A stretch of DNA of 64,000 bases from an uncultured Eubacteriales bacterium. Lineage in GTDB: Bacteria; Bacillota; Clostridia; Lachnospirales; Lachnospiraceae. The notes beneath the pieces were generated by a model. That model did not search any database. It saw only the letters and a program-made list of their open reading frames with translations, and was not told the origin of the DNA. Position numbers and translations under genes: made by a program. Below are positions 17,509-26,709 of this stretch, piece by piece. The stretch is taken from positions 31,501 to 95,500 of the forward strand of contig UQNS01000008.1 in NCBI GenBank assembly GCA_900542465.1, written 5' to 3'. Within the stretch, counting starts at the first letter, position 1. Every line of letters starts with the position of its first letter.

Positions 17509-18213
17509 ATGTACCATAGTTTTTTAATAGGCGGAAGTTATTATATAGTTATTTTGATAACTCTGGTAATTACGATAATTGCACAGATAAATGTTCAGAG
17601 TACATTTGCCAGATACTCAAAGGTATTTTCGGGCAGAGGACTTTCCGGAATGGAAGCGGCGTCAGCTATCCTGGCATCTCAGGGTATCTCAAATGTAAGA
17701 GTGGGGCATGTAGCCGGTTCAATGACCGATCACTATGATCCGGGTCGTAATGCGGTCAATCTTTCAGATACCGTGTACGGACAGACTTCTGTTTCGGCTG
17801 TAGCCGTAGCGGCTCATGAGTGTGGACACGCAGTACAGCATGCTTACGGATATGCACCTTTAACACTCAGAACAGCGATAGTTCCCATAGTGAACTTTAG
17901 CTCCCAGATCTCATGGTTTCTCATTGCAGCAGGACTTTTTATCAATTCATCAACAGGCTCGATTCTCCTGAAGATAGGAATTATCTTATTCAGTGCGGCT
18001 GTGGCATTTCAGATCATTACATTACCGGTAGAGTTCAATGCCTCAAGAAGAGCCTTGAGTATACTTGAGGGCAATAATATGCTTTCTCAGGAAGAAATGA
18101 GAGGAGCAAGGAAGGTGCTAAGAGCAGCGGCACTTACGTATGTTGCGGCAGCAGCTACATCAGTTCTTCAGTTACTCAGACTTCTGTTTATAGCTCGAAA
18201 CAGAGAAGATTAA
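17509..18213 (+). CDS. Membrane zinc metallopeptidase, YugP family
   Basis: A 234-residue membrane protein with the zinc-protease motif HECGH at residues 103-107. An N-terminal membrane segment (YIVILITLVITIIAQINVQ) and two or three others after the motif place the active site at the membrane. The family is widespread in Firmicutes within the fmt-rsmB neighbourhood. Its substrate is not established to my knowledge. The start has GAGGGGA upstream. Confidence 0.88.
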   Translation: MYHSFLIGGSYYIVILITLVITIIAQINVQSTFARYSKVFSGRGLSGMEAASAILASQGISNVRVGHVAGSMTDHYDPGRNAVNLSDTVYGQTSVSAVAVAAHECGHAVQHAYGYAPLTLRTAIVPIVNFSSQISWFLIAAGLFINSSTGSILLKIGIILFSAAVAFQIITLPVEFNASRRALSILEGNNMLSQEEMRGARKVLRAAALTYVAAAATSVLQLLRLLFIARNRED

Positions 18214-18228
18214 GGGCGGAGGGATAAA

Positions 18229-19536
18229 GTGGCACAGTTAAATGAAAGAAAACTAGCACTTGATATTCTGCTGAAAGTTAAAACAGAAAATGAAGCAGTT
18301 GGACTGAGCCTTAATCGCTCTTTTGGCGCGCGAAAATCTTTAGAGAAAAGGTCGCGCGCCTTTATTACGCGGCTTGTTTATGGAACCTTGGAAAATATTA
18401 TATTATTGGATCACGTGATCGACCAGTTTTCCAGGACACCGGTCAGGAATATGCGTCCACAGGTTGCGACAATTCTTGAGATGTCAGTCTATCAATTAAT
18501 GTTTATGGATAATATTCCGCCATCTGCAGTCTGTAACGAGGCTGTAAAGATGACGGCCAAGCTCAGAATTGATAATCTTAAGGCATTTATTAATGGAGTT
18601 CTTCGTAATATATCAAGGAATATCGAGGATATTGAATATCCTGATATAAGCAAGGATCCGGTGAAGGGAATATCAATAAGGTACTCGATCCCGGAATGGG
18701 TCATCGGCATATGGCTCGGGCAAATGTCGGCAGAAGAGGCAGAGAGACTTGCTATAGTTTTCAGAAGGCCTCATGGAATATATATAAGGTGTAATACGAA
18801 TATTCTTTCACCGGCGGCGCTCAAGGCCCGCCTAAAGCAGGATGGGATGATCGTTGAAACATGTGAAGACTGGCCTGAGTACACTCTCAGGATCTCGGGA
18901 ATAGATAATATAGAATCTGTAAGGGGATTTGAAGAGGGCTGGTTTTATGTACAGGACTTAAGTTGTATGCTATCCGGAGAAATGTATGGACTTAAAGGCG
19001 GAGAGAGAGTCCTTGATATGTGCGCCGCGCCGGGAGGAAAGTCGATAAACGCGGCTATGATCCTCTCAGGCCTTGGAGGTGGCAGCGTGGATTCACAGGA
19101 TATTACAGATGCAAAAACAGACCTTATAAGAGAGAATATCAAGCGTCTAAAGATAGATAATATAAATGTACGCACATTTGACTCATGTGTGGAAGATGAG
19201 GAACAGGCGGAAAAATATGATCTGGTCATTGCAGATGTGCCATGTTCAGGTCTTGGTATCATCGGAAGGAAACCGGATATACTACTCAAGAGAAAACCTG
19301 AGGATATACCGGAGCTTGTAAGACTTCAGAAATGCATCACGGAGAATGCGGCAAAAGCCGTTAAAAAAGGCGGGAAGCTGGTCTACAGCACCTGTACTAT
19401 CTGCAGAGCAGAAAATGAAGAAATGACGAAGTGGATAGAAGATAAACTGGGGCTCGTAAAAGAAATGGAGAAGCTGACACTTCCGGGGACCGATGGTGAG
19501 TGTGACGGATTCTTTACGGCAGTATTCAGGAAATAG
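18229..19536 (+). CDS. rsmB: 16S rRNA (cytosine-967-C5)-methyltransferase
   Basis: A 435-residue m5C methyltransferase. It begins with GTG after GGCGGAGGG. The N-terminal NusB-like RNA-binding domain occupies residues 1-140. The Rossmann domain carries the SAM site VLDMCAAPGGKS and the catalytic Cys339 in DVPCSGLG; the second conserved Cys is in STCTIC. About 95 bases into the gene the mRNA could form a GC-rich hairpin (GGCGCGCG at 18325 and CGCGCGCC at 18353). Confidence 0.95.
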   Translation: MAQLNERKLALDILLKVKTENEAVGLSLNRSFGARKSLEKRSRAFITRLVYGTLENIILLDHVIDQFSRTPVRNMRPQVATILEMSVYQLMFMDNIPPSAVCNEAVKMTAKLRIDNLKAFINGVLRNISRNIEDIEYPDISKDPVKGISIRYSIPEWVIGIWLGQMSAEEAERLAIVFRRPHGIYIRCNTNILSPAALKARLKQDGMIVETCEDWPEYTLRISGIDNIESVRGFEEGWFYVQDLSCMLSGEMYGLKGGERVLDMCAAPGGKSINAAMILSGLGGGSVDSQDITDAKTDLIRENIKRLKIDNINVRTFDSCVEDEEQAEKYDLVIADVPCSGLGIIGRKPDILLKRKPEDIPELVRLQKCITENAAKAVKKGGKLVYSTCTICRAENEEMTKWIEDKLGLVKEMEKLTLPGTDGECDGFFTAVFRK

Positions 19537-19544
19537 AGATCGAG

Positions 19545-20597
19545 ATGACTATGGAAAACAATTTAAAATGTCCGGCTGATATTAAATCCATGAATATGGA
19601 TGAACTTACCGGTCTTATGAAGGAATGGGGGCTGCCTGCATTCAGAGCCAGGCAGATATATGAATGGGTACATGTGAAACTGGTATCGAATTTCGATGAT
19701 ATGACTGATCTTCCCATAGGCCTGAGGGAAAAGTTGAAGGACCTGGCTAAACTGACGGTCTTAAAGCCATTAAGAGAGCAGGTATCAAGCATAGACGGGA
19801 CAAAAAAGTATCTGTTCGAACTGGAAGACGGGAACTCCATAGAAAGTGTTCGAATGGAGTATAAGCACGGATGTTCAGTCTGTATATCATCTCAGGTCGG
19901 ATGCGCAATGGGATGCAGCTTCTGTGCATCAACTATTGACGGACTCGTAAGAGATCTGACGCCGGCAGAGATGCTTGATCAGGTATACAGGATCCAGTCA
20001 CTTAATAAAAAACGTGTTGACAACATTGTTGTAATGGGGGCTGGAGAACCGCTTCAGAACTTTGATAATCTGGTCAGATTTCTTGAATTGATCAACGATG
20101 CAAAAGGCCTCAACATAAGCATGCGAAATATTACAGTTTCTACATGCGGTCTGGTCCCTATGATGAAGAAACTGGCTGATATGCATCTTCCAATAACTCT
20201 GGCAGTCTCACTGCATGCACCAAACGACAGTATAAGGAAGTCCATGATGCCTGTAGCTGCCAGTTATACGATAGAAGAGCTTATCGATGAATGCAAAAGC
20301 TATGTTGATATGACCGGAAGAAGGATCACATTTGAATATGCCCTGATAAAAGGTGTCAATGATTCAGCTGAAAATGCGCTTGAGCTTGCAGACCTTTTAA
20401 AAGGCATAAATTGCCATGTCAATATAATAAATGTAAATCCCATAAAAGAACGTAACTATGCCAAAACAGCACAGGAATGCCTGTCAGGGTTTACAAATCT
20501 GCTTGAAAAAAATAGAATTAATGTTACTATTAGGAGAGAATTGGGGCAGGACATAGATGGAGCCTGCGGGCAGTTAAGAAGGAGATATCTGGAATGA
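19545..20597 (+). CDS. rlmN: Dual-specificity 23S rRNA (A2503) / tRNA (A37) C2-methyltransferase
   Basis: A 350-residue radical SAM enzyme. The iron-sulfur ligands are Cys120, Cys124 and Cys127 (CAMGCSFC). The resolving Cys341 of the ping-pong mechanism is in DIDGACGQL near the C-terminus, and the other (Cys on the methylated position) is expected in the N-terminal part. Landmarks VVMGAGEPLQN, LAVSLHAPND and INVNPIKERNY are all present. The stop overlaps the next start by four bases (ATGA). Confidence 0.95.
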   Translation: MTMENNLKCPADIKSMNMDELTGLMKEWGLPAFRARQIYEWVHVKLVSNFDDMTDLPIGLREKLKDLAKLTVLKPLREQVSSIDGTKKYLFELEDGNSIESVRMEYKHGCSVCISSQVGCAMGCSFCASTIDGLVRDLTPAEMLDQVYRIQSLNKKRVDNIVVMGAGEPLQNFDNLVRFLELINDAKGLNISMRNITVSTCGLVPMMKKLADMHLPITLAVSLHAPNDSIRKSMMPVAASYTIEELIDECKSYVDMTGRRITFEYALIKGVNDSAENALELADLLKGINCHVNIINVNPIKERNYAKTAQECLSGFTNLLEKNRINVTIRRELGQDIDGACGQLRRRYLE

Positions 20598-21325
20598 AAG
20601 CATACGCCGTTACGGATATTGGGCGAGTGCGAAGCGCTAATCAGGATTATTTTTATTTTACGGATGAACCCATTGGCGAGTTGCAGAACCTATTTATAGT
20701 TGCTGACGGAATGGGGGGACATAAGGCCGGAGACCTAGCCTCCAGGTACACAGTAGAGAAATTTCGAGAGCTTGTTGAAAGCTATGATTATAAGGATACG
20801 GTCAATATTTTCACAAATGCGGTAACACAGGTAAATCAGATGCTTATTGAAAAGGCACTGGAATCCAGAGATTATGAAGGTATGGGGACCACTCTTGTTG
20901 TAGCAACGATCGAGGGATCTGCTCTCAAGGTAGCAAATGTAGGAGATTCCCGGCTTTATATAATCGGGGATGATATCACGCAGATAACAAGGGATCATTC
21001 TCTGGTAGAAGAGATGGTTCAAAGAGGAGAATTAGATAAGGAATCTGCAAGAGTTCACGTAAATAAAAATATTATCACAAGAGCTATAGGCGCGGATGTA
21101 TCTGTAGTCCCTGAGATCTTTTCAGTTGACCTTGAGAAAGGCGATAAGATCTTACTGTGTTCTGACGGACTGACCAATATGGTCGATGATGGCAGGATAG
21201 CCCGTCTTATCAAGGCCGGAGGGTCTGTAAGAGAAATATGTGAAAGATTGATCGAAGCAGCAAATGAAAATGGCGGAAGTGACAACATTACAGCAATGGT
21301 AATTGATCCTGAGGTTGAAAGGTAA
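20594..21325 (+). CDS. Stp/PrpC-type serine/threonine protein phosphatase (PP2C)
   Basis: A 243-residue PP2C phosphatase, normal length for the bacterial single-domain type. Metal-binding and catalytic motifs are in order: RSANQDYFYF, VADGMGGHKAGD, GMGTTLVVA, VGDSRLYI, TRDHSLVEEMV, LLCSDGLTNMV and GGSDNITAMVI. It overlaps rlmN by four bases and sits eight bases before its partner kinase, whose autophosphorylation it is expected to reverse. Confidence 0.95.
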   Translation: MKAYAVTDIGRVRSANQDYFYFTDEPIGELQNLFIVADGMGGHKAGDLASRYTVEKFRELVESYDYKDTVNIFTNAVTQVNQMLIEKALESRDYEGMGTTLVVATIEGSALKVANVGDSRLYIIGDDITQITRDHSLVEEMVQRGELDKESARVHVNKNIITRAIGADVSVVPEIFSVDLEKGDKILLCSDGLTNMVDDGRIARLIKAGGSVREICERLIEAANENGGSDNITAMVIDPEVER

Positions 21326-21332
21326 TTATTTT

Positions 21333-23135
21333 ATGTTAAACAAAGGAACTGTATTATCGGAAAGATATGAGATCATAGAACGGATCGGATCCGGAGGAAT
21401 GGCAGACGTTTATCGTGCAATGGATCATAAGCTTAACCGATATGTAGCTATAAAAGTTTTAAAGAGAGAGTTCAGGGAAGACAAGCAGTTTGTTGCTAAA
21501 TTCAGACAGGAAGCAAGAGCGGTAGCCGGTCTCTCACATCCTAATATCGTCAATGTTTATGATGTTGGCAATGAAGGACAGATCTACTACATGATCCTTG
21601 AACTGGTAGAAGGGATCACATTAAAGAAGTATATTGAGAAGAAAGGCCATTTGCCTTACAAAGAAGCTGTAAGTATTGCTATTCAGGTCGCTAATGGTAT
21701 TGAAGCCGCACATGCTCACCATATCGTGCACCGTGACATTAAACCTCAGAATATTATTATTTCTAAGGAAGGCAAGGTGAAGGTCACGGATTTTGGGATC
21801 GCCAAGGCGACATCAGCGACAACTACTGTGTCAACAGCGGCAATGGGATCTGTTCACTATATGTCACCTGAACAGGCAAGAGGCGGATACTCAGATGAGA
21901 GAAGTGATATCTATTCTTTTGGTATTACATTCTTTGAGATGCTCACAGGACAGGTTCCCTTCGACGGAGATTCTACTGTAGCGGTAGCGGTACATCATAT
22001 TCAGGATGAGATAAAGGTGCCGTCAGAACTTATTGCCGGCATTCCGCTCAGCGTTGACAGAATAGTTCAGAAGTGCACGCGGAAAAAGGTAGACCTTCGT
22101 TACCAGAATATGGAAGAGCTTATTGCAGACCTTAAAAAGTCACTCCTTATGCCGGATGTAGACTTCGTTCAGATGGGAACTGCAGCATCGGCAGCAGGAA
22201 GTTCAGCCTTAGGAGGAGAAACAACAGTTCTTGGAGGGCAGAAACAGAAAGCAGATCCGGCTCGTAAGCCTGCAGCAGATACGAAGGACATTGAAGATTC
22301 AGGCAACGGTAGATTTAATGGTATCCTTAAGTGGGTGGGTATCGGTATAGCAGCCATCATAGTGATCATTATCGTTATTTTCAGTGTCAGGTATGCGACG
22401 ACAGGTTCTATTACAGGGAAGTCCGACTCAAAAGAAACAACGGTAGCTAAGGTAACGATACCTGATGTTAAAGGAAAGGGAGTAGACGAAGCTGTGAAGA
22501 CCCTGAGAGACGCAGGCTTCCTTGTGAGCGTTGCGTCAGATAAGGGTATCGTTACCAAGATGGATCCGGAAGCGGGTACAAGTGTTGATAAGGGATCTAC
22601 CGTCACTCTCAGCCTGACAACGGAAACTACAACGACTACACAAACAACGATAGCTAAGGTAACGGTACCTGAGGTCTTAGGTCTTTATGAGAATGAGGCT
22701 TTTGCGGCGATCGAAGCAAAGAATCTCAAGTATTCTGTTTCATATGAGACAAGTGATACCGTTGAATGGCTGCATGTTATCAGAGTTACGCCAGGTGTAG
22801 GAACCGAGATCGAGCAGGGAAAGACTGTCAGTGTGGTAATTTCAAGCGGTAAAAAGAAGACTACTAAGGCAACTGTTCCAGACGTTAAAGGAAAAACATT
22901 TAAAGAAGCGGTAAGCCTGATAAAGGCAGAGGGACTGGAGTGTCAATATATGACTGACAAATTGCCGGATGACAATGCGAGAGTCACAGATCAGAACCCG
23001 AAGGCAGGTAAAGTAGTTGAGTTTAATACTGATGACCAGGACGACGAGAAGAGAGTCGTACAAATTCAGTTTGCTAATGACGAGAAAGCTGAAAAAACGA
23101 CACCGACTACCAACAGTACTAAGGCTGCGCCATAA
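21333..23135 (+). CDS. Serine/threonine protein kinase with PASTA domains (PknB/PrkC type)
   Basis: A 600-residue transmembrane kinase. I take ATG 21333 rather than 21303 since the family begins LNKGTVLSERYEI. The kinase domain has the glycine loop GSGGMADV, catalytic HRDIKPQN (133-140) and DFG at 153. A membrane segment (about 334-352) separates it from three external PASTA domains (about 375-440, 443-510 and 513-580), each starting with a V(T/P)xPxV motif. These bind muropeptides or lipid II, linking wall state to phosphorylation of division and translation targets. Thr-rich spacers separate the PASTA units, and a Thr/Lys-rich tail follows. Confidence 0.95.
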   Translation: MLNKGTVLSERYEIIERIGSGGMADVYRAMDHKLNRYVAIKVLKREFREDKQFVAKFRQEARAVAGLSHPNIVNVYDVGNEGQIYYMILELVEGITLKKYIEKKGHLPYKEAVSIAIQVANGIEAAHAHHIVHRDIKPQNIIISKEGKVKVTDFGIAKATSATTTVSTAAMGSVHYMSPEQARGGYSDERSDIYSFGITFFEMLTGQVPFDGDSTVAVAVHHIQDEIKVPSELIAGIPLSVDRIVQKCTRKKVDLRYQNMEELIADLKKSLLMPDVDFVQMGTAASAAGSSALGGETTVLGGQKQKADPARKPAADTKDIEDSGNGRFNGILKWVGIGIAAIIVIIIVIFSVRYATTGSITGKSDSKETTVAKVTIPDVKGKGVDEAVKTLRDAGFLVSVASDKGIVTKMDPEAGTSVDKGSTVTLSLTTETTTTTQTTIAKVTVPEVLGLYENEAFAAIEAKNLKYSVSYETSDTVEWLHVIRVTPGVGTEIEQGKTVSVVISSGKKKTTKATVPDVKGKTFKEAVSLIKAEGLECQYMTDKLPDDNARVTDQNPKAGKVVEFNTDDQDDEKRVVQIQFANDEKAEKTTPTTNSTKAAP

Positions 23136-23157
23136 TATTATGAGCAGATAGGGAAAT

Positions 23158-24042
23158 ATGACAGAAAATCATACAGGTAAGATTGTTAAAGGTATAGCTG
23201 GATTTTATTATGTATATGTAGAAGAAAAAGGCCTTTTCGAATGTAAAGCGAAGGGCCTTTTTCGCAATGAAGGGATAAAACCTTTAGTTGGCGATAATGT
23301 GATAATTCAGGTTATAGATGAGGCGGAAAAAAGAGGAAATGTGGAGGAGATCCTTCCGAGAAAGAATGAAATAATAAGACCCGCATGTTCTAATATAGAT
23401 ATGGCGGCTGTTATTATGGCGATCTCCAAGCCGGCTCCTAAGTATACGCTTCTTGATAAAATACTTATCTTTTTTGAATACTATGAAATACCTGTTATTA
23501 TTTGTTTCAACAAGGTCGATGAAGAAGATAAGGCAGTCAGGGAATATATTTTAAAAAGATATAAAAAAAGTGATGTTAAGCTCATGTTTTCCAGCGCCAG
23601 AACAGGCGGCGGTATAGATGAGCTCCTGGAGGAGCTGGAAGGAAAGACATCCATACTTACGGGGCCATCAGGAGTCGGTAAATCATCTATCTTAAACCGA
23701 ATATGTCCGGGAGCCTCAGATGTCGGGGGTATCAGTAAAATCGGCCGAGGCAGGCATACGACCAGACACTCGGAGATATTTAATATTTCTGCTGATACAT
23801 ACATAATGGATACGCCGGGATTCACATCTTTAGATATTCCGGCGATCCCAAAAGAAAAACTGAAGTATTATTTCCCTGAGTTTAGTCCGTATAATGGAGA
23901 GTGCAGATTCGATGAGTGTGTACATATCAACGAACCGGACTGCAGGGTCAAAAAGGCTTTAGAAAACGGATCTATAAATGAAGATCGTTATGAAAGTTAT
24001 AAGTCATTGTATGAAAATATAAAAATGAGAAAAGAGTATTAG
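23158..24042 (+). CDS. rsgA: Ribosome small subunit-dependent GTPase A
   Basis: A 294-residue circularly permuted GTPase that checks late 30S assembly. The G motifs are in permuted order: G4 NKVD (118-121), G1 GPSGVGKS (169-176), G3 DTPG (218-221). An N-terminal OB domain precedes them and a zinc site (Cys249, Cys254, His256, Cys262) follows. About 66 bases after the start, GAAAAAGGCC and GGCCTTTTTC could form a terminator-like hairpin in the mRNA. The position after pknB is conserved in many Firmicutes. Confidence 0.96.
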   Translation: MTENHTGKIVKGIAGFYYVYVEEKGLFECKAKGLFRNEGIKPLVGDNVIIQVIDEAEKRGNVEEILPRKNEIIRPACSNIDMAAVIMAISKPAPKYTLLDKILIFFEYYEIPVIICFNKVDEEDKAVREYILKRYKKSDVKLMFSSARTGGGIDELLEELEGKTSILTGPSGVGKSSILNRICPGASDVGGISKIGRGRHTTRHSEIFNISADTYIMDTPGFTSLDIPAIPKEKLKYYFPEFSPYNGECRFDECVHINEPDCRVKKALENGSINEDRYESYKSLYENIKMRKEY

Positions 24043-24052
24043 GAGGATAGAA

Positions 24053-24706
24053 ATGGCTAGATTGGCACCATCGATACTTTCAGCTGATTTTGCAAATTTA
24101 GGAGAAGATATAAAAGCTGTAGACCTGGCAGGAGCTGATATCATACATGTAGATGTTATGGATGGTCTTTTTGTGCCAAGTATTTCATTTGGTATGCCTG
24201 TGATCAAATCTATCAGGAAGGTAACAGAAAAACCTTTTGATGTTCATCTTATGATAAACGAGCCGATAAGATATATAGATGATTTTATCGAAGCGGGCGC
24301 GGATTGGATCACTATCCATGTGGAAGCATGTGAGGACGTGGAAGCAACTTTAAAGAAAATAAAAGAAGCGGGGGTAAGACCGGCTATATCTTTGAATCCG
24401 GAAACTGATGTCGAGAAGATCATTCCTTATCTGGAAATGGTCGAAATGGTTCTGGTTATGAGTGTGAATCCGGGCTTTGGCGGACAGAAGCTTATACCTG
24501 AGACTCTTGAAAAGGTAAGAAAATTAAGAAAGCTTATAGATGAAAGGGCGCTCCGTTGCGATATAGAGATCGACGGGGGTATTAATCTTGATAATGTGGA
24601 AGGCATAGTAAAAGACGGAGCCGATATTATTGTTGCAGGGTCAGCGGTTTTTAAGGATCCGGCTGTAAATACAAGAGCATTTCTTGAAAAGATATCCGGC
24701 AGGTAA
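24053..24706 (+). CDS. rpe: Ribulose-phosphate 3-epimerase
   Basis: A 217-residue TIM-barrel enzyme of the pentose phosphate pathway interconverting ribulose-5-P and xylulose-5-P. Signature regions are LAPSILSADFANLG, IHVDVMDGLFVPSISFG (metal-binding His and Asp), FDVHLMI, MSVNPGFGGQ and EIDGGI. An AGGAGG site precedes the ATG. It is the last gene of the cluster that starts at priA. Confidence 0.96.
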   Translation: MARLAPSILSADFANLGEDIKAVDLAGADIIHVDVMDGLFVPSISFGMPVIKSIRKVTEKPFDVHLMINEPIRYIDDFIEAGADWITIHVEACEDVEATLKKIKEAGVRPAISLNPETDVEKIIPYLEMVEMVLVMSVNPGFGGQKLIPETLEKVRKLRKLIDERALRCDIEIDGGINLDNVEGIVKDGADIIVAGSAVFKDPAVNTRAFLEKISGR

Positions 24707-24722
24707 TAAAAAATATTCATAC

Positions 24723-24761
24723 AAAAAACTCCAACAGATTTGAATTCTGTTGGAGTTTTTT
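24723..24761. terminator. Bidirectional terminator between rpe and ychF
   Basis: AAAAAACTCCAACAGA and TCTGTTGGAGTTTTTT form a perfect 16-bp stem with A and T tracts on both sides, so it can end both convergent transcripts. Confidence 0.9.
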
Positions 24762-24799
24762 AATTCAGGGATAAACCTGATTTTGCAGTCTGACTTTTT

Positions 24800-25897
24800 T
24801 TATACGTTAAAACGGAAAAGGATAACATCTCCGTCTTTAACAACATAATCTTTTCCTTCAATGCGGAGAAGGCCTTTTTCCTTCGCAGCATTGATGGAGC
24901 CGCAGTCGAGAAGCTCCTGGTAATGTACAACTTCAGCCTTGATAAAACCGCGTTCAAAATCGGAATGGATCTTTCCGGCAGCACCGGGAGCTTTAGTCCC
25001 TTTGGTAATAGTCCATGCCCTTGTTTCCTGCTCGCCGGCAGTAAGATAGCTGATGAGACCAAGGAGTTTATAGCTGGCAGCTATAAGCTTATCAAGTCCT
25101 GATTCCTTAAGACCGAGGTCTTCAAGGAAAAGCTTTTTCTCATCATCGTCCAGCTCAGACATTTCCTGCTCGATCTGTGCACAGATAACGAAGACTTCAC
25201 TTCCTGCAGAGGCTGCATATTCGCGTACTTCAGCCACGTTTTCATTATTGGCTCCGTCATCCGCCAGATCATCTTCGCTTACATTGGCAGCATAGATCAC
25301 AGGTTTTGCTGTAAGAAGATTAAATTCCTTCATATAATTTTCTTCATCTTCTCCGGAAAGCTCGTAATTTTTAGCAAGATTTCCATCCTCGAGGAATTTG
25401 ATCATTTTTTCTATGAAAGCAACTTCTTTTGCGGCCTCTTTATTGTTCATAGCTGCTTTTTTCTGCTTATCCAGGCGCTTTTCCAGAACATCAATATCTG
25501 CAAAGATAAGTTCCATATTTATTGTTTCAATATCACGAAGAGGATCTATTGAACCATCGACATGCACGATATTTTCATCATTGAAGCAGCGTACGACATG
25601 CACGATCGCATCTACTTCACGGATATTGGCAAGGAACTGGTTTCCAAGACCTTCTCCCTTGGATGCACCTTTTACAAGACCGGCAATGTCAACGAATTCG
25701 ATAATAGCCGGAACGATCTTAGCTGAATTGTAAAGCTGCGCAAGCTTATTAAGTCTTTCGTCAGGGACTGAGACAACGCCCACGTTAGGATCTATCGTAC
25801 AGAAAGGGTAGTTGGCAGATTCTGCACCTGCCTTAGTAAGAGAGTTGAATAATGTGCTCTTGCCTACATTTGGCAAGCCTACGATACCAAGCTTCAT
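24800..25897 (-). CDS. ychF: Redox-regulated ATPase / GTPase YchF
   Basis: A 365-residue Obg-family P-loop protein that binds ATP rather than GTP and associates with ribosomes. It starts MKLGIVGLPNVGKSTLFNSL (G1), with DPNVGVV, VDIAGLVKGASKGEGLGNQF (G3) and the C-terminal TGS domain ending GKDYVVKDGDVILFRFNV. A GGAGGC site lies upstream of its ATG. It is the only gene on the - strand in the first 54 kb and converges on rpe. Confidence 0.96.
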   Translation of the reverse strand: MKLGIVGLPNVGKSTLFNSLTKAGAESANYPFCTIDPNVGVVSVPDERLNKLAQLYNSAKIVPAIIEFVDIAGLVKGASKGEGLGNQFLANIREVDAIVHVVRCFNDENIVHVDGSIDPLRDIETINMELIFADIDVLEKRLDKQKKAAMNNKEAAKEVAFIEKMIKFLEDGNLAKNYELSGEDEENYMKEFNLLTAKPVIYAANVSEDDLADDGANNENVAEVREYAASAGSEVFVICAQIEQEMSELDDDEKKLFLEDLGLKESGLDKLIAASYKLLGLISYLTAGEQETRAWTITKGTKAPGAAGKIHSDFERGFIKAEVVHYQELLDCGSINAAKEKGLLRIEGKDYVVKDGDVILFRFNV

Positions 25898-26125
25898 AAA
25901 ATGCCTCCATGAATTTTTTACTTAGGACATTCTATCATATTTACCCGGAATAAAAAAATTATAAAAAATTCACATCTTAATACTTATAGAATTATATTTA
26001 TATAAATAATATCTATATGAACATATATAGATATTTATAAGAATCAAAACCCAATATATAGGGTATATAAAAAGCTGAAATATAAAAAATGCAGATTCTA
26101 TCGTAGCTTGCGCACTAAAGTAGAC
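25898..26125. other. AT-rich ychF-mraZ intergenic region with a perfect hairpin
   Basis: This divergent spacer holds no ORF. A TAGAAT -10 with extended TG reads out on the - strand at 25929-25934 and probably serves ychF. At 26008-26035, AATATCTATAT and ATATAGATATT form a perfect 11-bp inverted repeat around GAACAT, and a smaller ACCC/GGGT dyad follows near 26050. Their role is unknown. Confidence 0.5.
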
Positions 26126-26153
26126 TTGTTATTTTGAAAAAAAATGTTAGAAT
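26126..26153 (+). promoter_or_regulatory. mraZ promoter
   Basis: TTGTTA (26126-26131), a 16-base spacer and TAGAAT (26148-26153) with an extended TG element. Transcription would start near 26160, right at the MraZ boxes. Confidence 0.65.
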
Positions 26154-26163
26154 TCTCATTGTA

Positions 26164-26200
26164 AGTGGTAAAAAGTAGTTATTTGTGGAGAAAAGTGGTA
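26164..26200 (+). promoter_or_regulatory. Four MraZ boxes (operator)
   Basis: The motif (A/T)GTGG or AGTAG recurs with its GT at 26165, 26175, 26185 and 26195, an exact 10-base period. MraZ is known to bind tandem GTGG-type repeats at about helical spacing in front of its own gene, so this is the autorepression site. Confidence 0.85.
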
Positions 26201-26229
26201 GGTTTTTAATTTTTGAGGAGAAGAACGCT

Positions 26230-26667
26230 ATGTTTATGGGTGAATACAACCATACGATAGACGCAAAAGGTCGTTTGATCCTTCCTGCCAGATTTCGTGA
26301 AGAGCTTGGCGGCTCCTTTGTTATCACTCGTGGACTTGACGGGTGCTTGTTTGTCTATACCCAATTGGAATGGCAAGCGCTTGACGAAAAACTCCAGAGT
26401 TTACCTCTTATAAATAAGGGATCACGTCAGTTGACCCGATTTTTCCATGCCGGAGTTACACCATGTGAGCCGGATAAACAGGGAAGAATACTTATCCCTG
26501 CCGGTCTTCGTGAGTTTGCCGGATTAACAAAAGACGTATGTTTGATCGGTATGGGCAAGCGCATTGAGATATGGAGTAAGGAAAGCTGGGATGAAAGTAT
26601 TTCTGGCATTAAGGACGATATGGATACCGTTCTTGAAGAAATGCAGGAACTTGGATTTACAATTTAA
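26230..26667 (+). CDS. mraZ: Transcriptional regulator MraZ
   Basis: A 145-residue AbrB-like regulator that binds its own promoter and controls the division/wall cluster. I use ATG 26230 (MFMGEYNHTID), preceded by GAGGAG; the longer frame from 26185 runs through the operator. Two swapped-hairpin repeats are visible: KGRLILPARFRE in the first half and QGRILIPAGLREFAG in the second, both carrying the conserved DNA-contacting arginines. Confidence 0.95.
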   Translation: MFMGEYNHTIDAKGRLILPARFREELGGSFVITRGLDGCLFVYTQLEWQALDEKLQSLPLINKGSRQLTRFFHAGVTPCEPDKQGRILIPAGLREFAGLTKDVCLIGMGKRIEIWSKESWDESISGIKDDMDTVLEEMQELGFTI

Positions 26668-26709
26668 GCAGACAGCCGCTTTCAAGGCGGCTATTTAAGG
26701 GGAGAGAAA

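Noticed and set aside
26185..26229. Longer MraZ start at 26185
   Set aside because: It lies within the MraZ operator and the shorter start has a GAGGAG site and the conserved N-terminus.
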